Assembly: GCA_028711825.1 (NCBI GenBank)
Contig: JAQTRM010000027.1
Location: forward strand, 1-15,456
Origin: Candidatus Omnitrophota bacterium
GTDB lineage: Bacteria > Omnitrophota > Gorgyraeia > Gygaellales > Profunditerraquicolaceae
Length of the DNA stretch: 15,456 nucleotides
Direction of reading: 5' to 3'
Below are positions 7,535 to 12,875 of the stretch, piece by piece. The position numbers were made by a program, and so were the translations under genes. How positions within the stretch are numbered: position 1 is the first letter of the stretch; every line of letters begins with the position of its first letter. The notes under the pieces are model-generated. The model was not told the DNA's origin, ran no database searches, and worked only from the letters and a program-made list of their open reading frames with translations.

Positions 7535-8257
7535 TCAGGAAGCCAGGGTGAACAGGATCACTTTTCTCGCGCCGGATTCTTTAAGGGCTTTTGCCGCTTC
7601 GTTGGAGGTGGCGCCGCTGGTCAGGACGTCATCGACCAGTAAAATATTTTTACCCCGGATCTCTTCCGGTAAGATTACCCGGAAACTGCCTTCCATGTTG
7701 AGCCGGCGTTTGCGGAGGTCGAGTTCCGTCTGTGTCCCGGTGGGCCGCATCCGGATAATGGCGCGTTCCAGGATTTTTATGCCGGCCTGTCCGGAAATTA
7801 TCCGGCTTAACACTTCCGCCTGGTTGAATTCCCGCTCTCTCAGCCGGCTGCGGTGCAGGGGGAGAGGGATGATAAAATCCAGGTGTTCTACCGGCAGGCG
7901 GTATTGCCGGATAAAATCGTTCATCATTTCTCCCAGCATCCGCCCCAGGTAGTCCTTGCCGGAGTATTTGAATTCACGGATCAGCTTTTTTACCGTTCCG
8001 GTATATACGCAAGGGCTGAACGCCCGGTCAAAATAAAATTCCATATCAAGGCAGTGCGGGCAAGTGTTCTTTTTTACCGCCTCCGCCGGCAGGTGCCTGC
8101 CGCACCGGGAACAGAAAGGAGGCAGGTTCTCTTCGATCTTTTCCCGGCAAGCGGGACAGACCGGCTCTTTTTCCCAGGAGGGTATTTTCTCCCCGCAGGT
8201 CAGGCAGTAATTCGGATAAAGCAGGTCCTTCAGCCCCCGCAAGAGCCCTTTAAACAT
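7535..8257 (-). CDS. comF: ComF-family phosphoribosyltransferase-like protein
   Basis: The 240-residue protein has an N-terminal double zinc ribbon with four CxxC pairs (Cys18/21, 34/37, 49/52, 66/69). A type I phosphoribosyltransferase domain follows, with the PRPP loop LLVDDVLTSGAT (206-217) and the FNQAEVL motif (144-150). ComF proteins are cytoplasmic and are needed for DNA uptake in naturally competent bacteria, where they are thought to aid handling of incoming single-stranded DNA; in many other bacteria the role is unknown. No other competence gene is visible here. The N-terminus MFKGLLRGLKDLLYPNYCLTCG is typical of the family, which fixes the start at 8255-8257. A strong promoter places transcription start at this ATG (see 8264-8292). 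It divergently faces pyrE, another phosphoribosyltransferase. Confidence 0.92.
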   Translation of the reverse strand: MFKGLLRGLKDLLYPNYCLTCGEKIPSWEKEPVCPACREKIEENLPPFCSRCGRHLPAEAVKKNTCPHCLDMEFYFDRAFSPCVYTGTVKKLIREFKYSGKDYLGRMLGEMMNDFIRQYRLPVEHLDFIIPLPLHRSRLREREFNQAEVLSRIISGQAGIKILERAIIRMRPTGTQTELDLRKRRLNMEGSFRVILPEEIRGKNILLVDDVLTSGATSNEAAKALKESGARKVILFTLAS

Positions 8258-8263
8258 AGGGAT

Positions 8264-8292
8264 ATGATATCAACTAAAGGCTCCTTTGTCAA
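8264..8292 (-). promoter_or_regulatory. Sigma-70-type promoter of comF; predicted leaderless transcript
   Basis: On the minus strand, TTGACA (8292-8287) is followed by exactly 17 bases and then TATCAT (8269-8264), one mismatch from TATAAT. Six bases separate the -10 box from the ATG, so the expected +1 is the A of the comF start codon. No Shine-Dalgarno fits between promoter and ATG. The -35 box is 5 bp from the oppositely oriented -35 box of pyrE. Confidence 0.75.
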
Positions 8293-8297
8293 AATAA

Positions 8298-8326
8298 TTG
8301 ACAGCCGGCTATACCGAGAGTAGAAT
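8298..8326 (+). promoter_or_regulatory. Sigma-70-type promoter of pyrE; predicted leaderless transcript
   Basis: TTGACA (8298-8303), a 17-base spacer, then TAGAAT (8321-8326), one mismatch from TATAAT. Seven bases separate the -10 box from the pyrE ATG at 8334, so transcription should begin at or within one base of the start codon. Together with the comF promoter the -35 region forms the palindrome TGTCAAAATAATTGACA (8287-8303). Confidence 0.78.
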
Positions 8327-8333
8327 AAGCTAC

Positions 8334-8894
8334 ATGGAAAATCCTGAAAAGTCCGAATTAAAAGAAAAATTATTCAATCTTCTGAACCGGGAAGCCCTGA
8401 AAAGAGGGGAATTTACCCTGTCTTCCGGTAAGACCAGTAATTATTATCTCGACGGGAGGCTGATCACTTTGAGCCCCGAAGGGGCATATTTGGTCGCCGG
8501 CATCATACTCCAGATGCTGGAAGGTAATAAAATTGATGCCGTGGGCGGCCCGACTTTGGGCGCGGATCCCATTACCGGCGCCCTGGCGGCGGTAAGCTAC
8601 CTTAAAGAGTGTCCGGTAAAAACATTTATCGTGCGTAAGCAGGCCAAAGAACACGGAACAAAACAGCAGGTTGAAGGCCCGGCCTTGAAGAAAGGGGACC
8701 GGGTAGTTCTGGTTGATGACGTGGCTACCAGCGGCAAGGCGATCCTGGAGGCGAAACAGGCGTTAGACCGGCTCGGGGTGATTGCTGAAAAAGCGATCGT
8801 GATCGTCGACCGTAACCAGGGTGCCGCCCAAAACCTTGCCAAAGCGGGCATCGAACTGGAATCCATTTTTAAGATCGCGGATTTCGGACTCTAG
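8334..8894 (+). CDS. pyrE: Orotate phosphoribosyltransferase
   Basis: PyrE joins orotate to PRPP to make orotidine 5'-monophosphate in de novo pyrimidine synthesis. The 186-residue product contains LSSGKTSNYYLDGR (29-42), VGGPTLGADPI (70-80), the catalytic-loop lysine region FIVRKQAKEHGTK (98-110) and the PRPP motif VVLVDDVATSG (124-134). The ATG at 8334 is chosen over an in-frame TTG at 8298 because the TTG is part of the -35 box and the mRNA would not include it. There is no Shine-Dalgarno, which fits a leaderless message. It heads a plus-strand run; the next gene starts 9 bp after its stop. Confidence 0.93.
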   Translation: MENPEKSELKEKLFNLLNREALKRGEFTLSSGKTSNYYLDGRLITLSPEGAYLVAGIILQMLEGNKIDAVGGPTLGADPITGALAAVSYLKECPVKTFIVRKQAKEHGTKQQVEGPALKKGDRVVLVDDVATSGKAILEAKQALDRLGVIAEKAIVIVDRNQGAAQNLAKAGIELESIFKIADFGL

Positions 8895-8903
8895 AATATT
8901 CTC

Positions 8904-10154
8904 GTGAAAAAAATAAAAATTGCGGTAGTGGGCGGCGGGCCCGCCGGTATGATGGCGGCCATCAGGGCGGGGAGCCTGGGCCAGGAGGTAGTTCTTCTGG
9001 AGAAGAAAGGTTCCCTGGGCAGTAAACTCCTTTTAAGCGGCAAGGGGCGTTGCAACCTTACCAACGCCGAAGACCTTCCGGAGTTCCTGGCGCGTTTTTC
9101 CAAAAACGGCGATTTCCTGAGGGACGCCTTCAAGAAATTTTTCTCCCCCGAATTAATCTCATTTTTCGAAACGCGCGGCGTGAAATTAAAAGTCGAACGC
9201 CAGAAGCGCGTTTTTCCCCAAAGCGACCGTTCTTCCAGTATCCTCGAGGTATTAAAAAATGAGCTTGTTAAATCTGGAGCGCGGATTATTCCGCACAGCA
9301 GAGTGACGGATGTCGTAGTGCAGGACGGCAGGGTATCCGGGGCGCTTCTGGAGGACGGGCAGAAGATACTTTGCGACCGTTTGATCTTGGCCTGCGGAGG
9401 GGCAAGTTACAGCTTTACCGGTTCCGACGGTTCCGGGGCCAAGATCGCCGAGCGCTGCGGGCATAAGGTTGTTCCTCTGCGCCCGGGCCTGGCTGCCCTG
9501 GAGGTAAAACAGGGTTATATCAAGAAGCTGGAAGGCCTGACCTTGCGGAATATCCGCGTCAGATTCTTTTCCGGAAAGAACGAGATTCTCTCCGAGATCG
9601 GCGAGATGATTTTTACTTCCAACGGGATATCGGGTCCCCTGGTGATCACTTTAAGCGGCAGGGTGGACGATCTTTTATCCGCCGGCAGGAAAGTTTTTGC
9701 GCAGATCGACCTTAAACCGGCGTTGTCGCATGAGCAACTGGACGCCAGGTTGATCCGTGAATTCGCGGCGAATTCCAGGAAAGGGATTAAAAACGCGCTT
9801 AAAGAATTACTGCCGATGCGCTTGATTCTGATTTTTGTCCTGGAGGCGGGGATTGATCCTTTGAAGAAATGCAGCCAGGTTTCCCAGAAAGAGCGGGAGA
9901 AGATTATTTCCATGCTTAAGGGTTTTTCCCTCGAGATTGCCGGATGCCGTCCGCTGGAAGAAGCGATGATTACCCGCGGCGGAGTGAGTTTAAAACAAGT
10001 CGATCCGCGTACCATGGAATCCCGCCTGGTGAAAGGGCTGTATTTTTGCGGGGAGATGATCGATTTGGACGCCGATACGGGCGGTTTTAACCTGCAGGCG
10101 GCATTCTCTACGGGATATCTGGCCGGGGAAAGCGCCGCAAAAGAGCGGGGATAG
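8904..10154 (+). CDS. HI0933/YhiN-family FAD-dependent oxidoreductase
   Basis: This 416-residue cytoplasmic flavoprotein belongs to the BaiN/HI0933 family (also labelled aminoacetone oxidase family); the physiological substrate is generally unknown. The FAD Rossmann motif VVGGGPAG is at residues 8-15, followed by the acidic VVLLEKK strand end (29-35) and the family hallmark SGKGRCNLTN (45-54). The C-terminal hallmark segments are present: AMITRGGVSL, then DPRTMESRLVKGLYFCGEMI, and D-A-D-T-G-G-F-N-L-Q near the end. The start is GTG at 8904, 9 bp after pyrE; no Shine-Dalgarno is evident, so reinitiation after pyrE is plausible. A symmetrical hexamer hairpin follows its stop. Confidence 0.9.
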   Translation: MKKIKIAVVGGGPAGMMAAIRAGSLGQEVVLLEKKGSLGSKLLLSGKGRCNLTNAEDLPEFLARFSKNGDFLRDAFKKFFSPELISFFETRGVKLKVERQKRVFPQSDRSSSILEVLKNELVKSGARIIPHSRVTDVVVQDGRVSGALLEDGQKILCDRLILACGGASYSFTGSDGSGAKIAERCGHKVVPLRPGLAALEVKQGYIKKLEGLTLRNIRVRFFSGKNEILSEIGEMIFTSNGISGPLVITLSGRVDDLLSAGRKVFAQIDLKPALSHEQLDARLIREFAANSRKGIKNALKELLPMRLILIFVLEAGIDPLKKCSQVSQKEREKIISMLKGFSLEIAGCRPLEEAMITRGGVSLKQVDPRTMESRLVKGLYFCGEMIDLDADTGGFNLQAAFSTGYLAGESAAKERG

Positions 10155-10159
10155 AGAGA

Positions 10160-10227
10160 AGGTAAAGGTACAGGTATAGGTATAGAAAGTCCTAGGATTT
10201 TCTCTACCTATACCTTTACCTCTACCT
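10160..10227. repeat. Palindromic hexamer-repeat hairpin (GGTANA arms)
   Basis: The left arm 10160-10193 and right arm 10194-10227 are reverse complements at 30 of 34 positions, with no unpaired loop beyond the geometric minimum; the centre is the palindrome TCCTAGGA (10190-10197). The left arm is itself a run of hexamers (GGTAAA, GGTACA, GGTATA, GGTATA), mirrored by TATACC and TTTACC types on the right. It sits between the HI0933-family gene and maf with no T-tract, so it is not a standard intrinsic terminator. It could still act as an mRNA-end or processing hairpin, or extrude as a cruciform. Confidence 0.85.
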
Positions 10228-10237
10228 AGATTATGAT

Positions 10238-11599
10238 ATGCGCATATACTTGGCATCCAAATCCAGGGCCAGAAGGGAGCTCCTTAAGAAGCTTGGATTT
10301 AAATTCAAAGTCCTTGATGTTGAGGTTAAGGAGAAAATCGGAAAAGGAAAGTTGTCTTATCCGCAGCTGGTAAAGCATAACGCCCGCCTTAAAGCAGTTT
10401 CTGCCGCCAATAAAGTGAAAAACGGTATTATTATCGCCGCCGATACGGTCTGCGTGCAAAAAGGCAGAGTTTTCGGCAAACCGCGCGATTTGAAGGACGC
10501 CAAGGCGATGCTCAAAAAACTTTCCTGCGGCCCGCAATGGCTTTATACGGGGGTTGCGGTGATAAAAAAATCGGAAAATTCCCGGAAAATCCTTGTGGAC
10601 TGCGAGAAGACAAAAGTCTGCATGGACAAGCTGACGGATAAAGAAATAGACGCTTATTTTAAAAAAGTTTCTCCTTTGGATAAAGCGGGAAGTTTCGATA
10701 TCCAGGGAAAAGGCGCTTATTTTATCCGCCGCGTCGAGGGGTGTTTTTATAACGTCGTCGGCCTCCCGGTGCGCAAGCTTTACCTTATGCTCAAAAAAAT
10801 AAACCTAAAGGTTTTTCTCCTGCTATTTGCCATTTGCCCCGCGCTATTTGCCATCCTGGGTTGTTCCACCGAATATAACCTGGCGACCAAACAGGAGGAA
10901 AAGTATTATTACAAATATACTACCGATAACGAGATCCGCATGGGCCAATCGATTGACCGCCAGGTGCGGAAGCAGATGAAGTTTTCCAACGATCCGTTGC
11001 AGCGAAAACGGGTGGAGGATATCGGCAAAAAAATCGCCGCGGTAAGCGACCGGAAGGAGATTGAATATCATTTTGAAGTCCTGGATGACGATACGGTCAA
11101 CGCGGTTTCGCTTCCCGGAGGATACGTCTATGTTAACAGCGGTTTGCTTGATAAGGCTGCCAACGACGACGAACTGGCCTGCGTCCTGGCGCATGAGGTA
11201 GGGCATATTGTCGCCCGGCACAGTATCAAGAAGCTGCAGGCGATGCAGGGTTATTCCATATTAAGGATACTGGTGGCGGTTACCCCCGGGGCATCGGAGG
11301 CGGGTGGAGCGGCGGATGTCGCGTTCACCCAGTTTCTGCTGGGTTACAGCCGCGAGGATGAATTGCTGGCGGACCAGCTGGGGGCGCGTTACGCCGAGCT
11401 GGCGGGATATGATCCGCGCGGGATGATTACCTTCCTGGAGAAACTCCAGGATATAAACCGGCGGTCGCCGCTGCGGGAACGTTCATATTATAAAACACAC
11501 CCTTATGTGCCTGACCGTGTCCGGGTGGTAAAACAGGAAATCGGGGAACCGATCGATTTCGGGGATTATATCAATATTGAGCAGGAAACCCATAAATAA
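10238..11599 (+). CDS. Single reading frame: Maf nucleotide pyrophosphatase joined to M48 lipoprotein metalloprotease
   Basis: One open frame of 453 codons carries two complete proteins. Residues 1 to about 188 are a full Maf/YhdE-type nucleoside triphosphate pyrophosphatase: YLASKSRARRELL (4-16), IIAADTVCVQKGRVFGKP (65-82, probable catalytic Asp69), a DKAGSFDIQGKGAYF segment (148-162), and VVGLP with its final helix. Such enzymes hydrolyse non-canonical or modified nucleotides in the cytoplasm. Residues 184-209 look like a lipoprotein signal: MLKK charged start, hydrophobic core, then ILGC with Cys209. Residues 210-453 are an M48 peptidase with HEVGH (319-323) and a third zinc-ligand motif ExxAD (375-379), as in envelope quality-control proteases of the BepA/LoiP type. 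No stop codon separates them. Translation could start again at the ATG at 10787, or the product could be a true fusion. No Shine-Dalgarno precedes either ATG. Confidence 0.88.
   Translation: MRIYLASKSRARRELLKKLGFKFKVLDVEVKEKIGKGKLSYPQLVKHNARLKAVSAANKVKNGIIIAADTVCVQKGRVFGKPRDLKDAKAMLKKLSCGPQWLYTGVAVIKKSENSRKILVDCEKTKVCMDKLTDKEIDAYFKKVSPLDKAGSFDIQGKGAYFIRRVEGCFYNVVGLPVRKLYLMLKKINLKVFLLLFAICPALFAILGCSTEYNLATKQEEKYYYKYTTDNEIRMGQSIDRQVRKQMKFSNDPLQRKRVEDIGKKIAAVSDRKEIEYHFEVLDDDTVNAVSLPGGYVYVNSGLLDKAANDDELACVLAHEVGHIVARHSIKKLQAMQGYSILRILVAVTPGASEAGGAADVAFTQFLLGYSREDELLADQLGARYAELAGYDPRGMITFLEKLQDINRRSPLRERSYYKTHPYVPDRVRVVKQEIGEPIDFGDYINIEQETHK
10787..11599 (+). CDS. Possible separate product: M48 lipoprotein peptidase from internal start
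   Basis: Alternative reading of the downstream half of the 10238-11599 frame. Starting at ATG 10787 gives a 270-residue protein whose first 26 residues form a canonical lipoprotein signal: MLKKINLK, a hydrophobic stretch, then lipobox ILGC with Cys26 as the lipidated residue. A lipobox is meaningful only near a true N-terminus, which favours this internal start. Against it, the codons before the ATG show no Shine-Dalgarno. The zinc site (HEVGH plus ExxAD) is intact, so the enzyme should be an active periplasm-facing metalloprotease. Confidence 0.55.
   Translation: MLKKINLKVFLLLFAICPALFAILGCSTEYNLATKQEEKYYYKYTTDNEIRMGQSIDRQVRKQMKFSNDPLQRKRVEDIGKKIAAVSDRKEIEYHFEVLDDDTVNAVSLPGGYVYVNSGLLDKAANDDELACVLAHEVGHIVARHSIKKLQAMQGYSILRILVAVTPGASEAGGAADVAFTQFLLGYSREDELLADQLGARYAELAGYDPRGMITFLEKLQDINRRSPLRERSYYKTHPYVPDRVRVVKQEIGEPIDFGDYINIEQETHK
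10825..10852 (+). repeat. ATTTGCC heptamer repeat inside the lipoprotein signal
   Basis: Four consecutive 7-bp slots read ATTTGCC, ATTTGCC, CCGCGCT, ATTTGCC. A longer 12-base repeat, GCTATTTGCCAT, recurs at 10822-10833 and 10843-10854, exactly 21 bp (7 codons) apart, giving a duplicated Leu-Phe-Ala-Ile in the hydrophobic core of the signal. The repeat is therefore translated. Confidence 0.8.
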
Positions 11600-12710
11600 A
11601 ATATTATTTCTTCTGGCGGCAATGCTGTTATTTTCTTCCGGGCCGGCGGCCGGAGAATTTTCTCTTGGAGGGGATATGAGCCATCATACCAGGGATTTAC
11701 TTAAGGATAATCAGGATAACCCGTTCGGGGTTTTGGAGTTTTTGCATTGGAACCATTCCTGGAATAATTATAAATACCCCGGGGAGAAGGAGATTAAAAA
11801 AGCCGTTTCTTTGATGCGCAGCGCGGGGGCGGGATGGGTGAGGCTGGATTTTCTCTGGGAAGATATCGAGCCTTCCGAAGGAAGCTTTAATTTTGAAAAA
11901 TACGATAATATTGTGAGACTGCTTACCGAACAGGGGATTTGTGTGCTTGGGATATTAAATTACAGCACGGACTGGGCTTCTTCCTGCGGCAAATGGAATT
12001 GTTCTCCCAAAGATAACCGTGTTTTCTTAAATTACGCGTCCCAGGTTATCCGGAGGTATAAAGACAGGGTTAAATATTGGGAGCTTTGGAACGAGCCGGA
12101 CTCCGCGGTTTACTGGAACCCGCAGGACGGGCTTAAATCTTATTGTGCCCTTCTGAAAGAGGTGTATCGGGAAGCCAAGAGGATCGATCCGCACTGCAAG
12201 ATCTTAAACGGCGGGCTTGCCAACGGGATCTCCAGCGTTAACCGCCTTTATGAAGCGGGGGCGGGAGGGTATTTCGATATTCTTAACCTGCATTTCTTCC
12301 AGAATCCCCTGGAGGGTAAGAATTCAATTAAGGCGGTTGCCGCTTATCCGAAGCTTGCTTATAAGATTATGAAGCGTAACGGCGATGCCGGAAAGAAAAT
12401 CTGGATTACCGAAACCGGATGCCCGGGGGTAAAGACGGGTTTGGATGTGAAGTGCTGGTGGCTGGGAAAAAATCCCAATGAGCGCGTGCAGGCCCAATGG
12501 GTGAAAGAGGTCTATACCGAACTGCTGAAGGACCCTGAAGTGGAGAAGGTCTTTTGGGCATTTTTCCGCGATACCAAAGGCCATTGGGGCGACGGGGTGG
12601 ACTATTTCGGGCTGGTGCGTTGGGATTATTCCCTCAAGCCCGCTTTTAAGGCTTATAAAAATTGCTATCTTCGCTGGAAGGAAAACCGGGACCAGGTCCA
12701 CGGAAAGTGA
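11577..12710 (+). CDS. Secreted clan GH-A glycoside hydrolase (GH5/GH39-like)
   Basis: The protein has 377 residues if started at TTG 11577. That start overlaps the previous gene by 23 bp and gives a good signal peptide: MSRKPINK, hydrophobic ILFLLAAMLLF, then SSGPAAG. A later in-frame ATG would remove the positive n-region. The (beta/alpha)8 glycosidase signature is clear: YWELWNEPD with probable acid/base Glu173, and IWITETGCP with probable nucleophile Glu279; WVRLDFLWEDIEPSEGSFNF (87-106) is the usual early strand/loop. Substrate cannot be told from the sequence; GH5, GH39 and uncharacterised cellulase-like families share this layout. The product would be exported to the periplasm or outside, like its neighbour, the M48 lipoprotein. 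A terminator follows at 12769. Confidence 0.82.
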   Translation: MSRKPINKILFLLAAMLLFSSGPAAGEFSLGGDMSHHTRDLLKDNQDNPFGVLEFLHWNHSWNNYKYPGEKEIKKAVSLMRSAGAGWVRLDFLWEDIEPSEGSFNFEKYDNIVRLLTEQGICVLGILNYSTDWASSCGKWNCSPKDNRVFLNYASQVIRRYKDRVKYWELWNEPDSAVYWNPQDGLKSYCALLKEVYREAKRIDPHCKILNGGLANGISSVNRLYEAGAGGYFDILNLHFFQNPLEGKNSIKAVAAYPKLAYKIMKRNGDAGKKIWITETGCPGVKTGLDVKCWWLGKNPNERVQAQWVKEVYTELLKDPEVEKVFWAFFRDTKGHWGDGVDYFGLVRWDYSLKPAFKAYKNCYLRWKENRDQVHGK

Positions 12711-12768
12711 TGGCAAGTAATAGGTTACGGATGAAGTGTCCCCTGTAACTTTAGCCTGAATTTCGAGT
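12711..12768. other. Short spacer with inverted GTTAC/GTAAC and a GTCCCC motif
   Basis: The spacer after the glycoside hydrolase gene contains GGTTAC (12723-12728) facing GTAACT (12745-12750) around GTGTCCCC. The reverse complement (AGTTACAGGGGAC) carries GGGGAC, as does 5014-5019 next to the heptamer element. It may be a remnant of a dispersed repeat. No gene is seen. Confidence 0.3.
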
Positions 12769-12802
12769 CCCTTTCTCCGTAAGGAGGGAGGGAAATTTTT
12801 TT
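12769..12802 (+). terminator. Intrinsic terminator after the glycoside hydrolase gene
   Basis: CCCTTTCTCC (12769-12778) pairs with GGAGGGAGGG (12783-12792) as a 10-bp stem including two G-U wobbles, with loop GTAA. AAA and then seven T residues (12796-12802) follow. This is the only classical rho-independent terminator recognised in the window. It ends the pyrE-to-glycosidase unit just before the rex promoter. Confidence 0.82.
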
Positions 12803-12804
12803 AC

Positions 12805-12833
12805 TTGACAAGATAAAATTTTATAGATATACT
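12805..12833 (+). promoter_or_regulatory. Sigma-70-type promoter of the rex-hyd operon
   Basis: TTGACA (12805-12810), a 17-base spacer and TATACT (12828-12833), one mismatch from TATAAT. The predicted +1 is near 12840, giving a leader of about 36 bases that includes a Shine-Dalgarno GGGAGG (12862-12867) 8 bases before the rex ATG. It begins three bases after the upstream terminator's T-tract. Confidence 0.85.
12810..12827. promoter_or_regulatory. Putative Rex operator 1 (within the promoter spacer)
   Basis: AAGATAAAATTTTATAGA is an 18-bp imperfect palindrome around ATAAAATTTTAT (12813-12824). It fills the spacer between the -35 and -10 boxes, so a bound repressor would block RNA polymerase. 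Known Rex sites are 18-bp palindromes of the TTGTnAA-n4-TTnACAA type; the present site keeps the length and symmetry but differs in the core. Confidence 0.65.
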
Positions 12834-12837
12834 TTTA

Positions 12838-12855
12838 TTGATAAAATTTTATCTA
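12838..12855. promoter_or_regulatory. Putative Rex operator 2 (at the transcription start)
   Basis: TTGATAAAATTTTATCTA contains the perfect 14-bp palindrome GATAAAATTTTATC (12840-12853) and the same 12-bp core as operator 1, 28 bp centre to centre. It covers about -2 to +16 relative to the predicted start. The TTG at its left end matches the outer bases of known Rex half-sites. Autoregulation by the adjacent rex gene is inferred. Confidence 0.68.
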
Positions 12856-12875
12856 TTAACCGGGAGGTCGGAAAT

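Noticed and set aside
8281..8286. AAGGAG on the minus strand upstream of comF as a Shine-Dalgarno
   Set aside because: It lies more than 20 bases from the ATG and inside the promoter spacer, upstream of the predicted transcription start.
8298..8333. In-frame TTG at 8298 that would extend PyrE by 12 residues
   Set aside because: The TTG is the first half of the perfect -35 box of the pyrE promoter, so it should not be in the mRNA; the extension has no family resemblance, whereas ATG 8334 fits.
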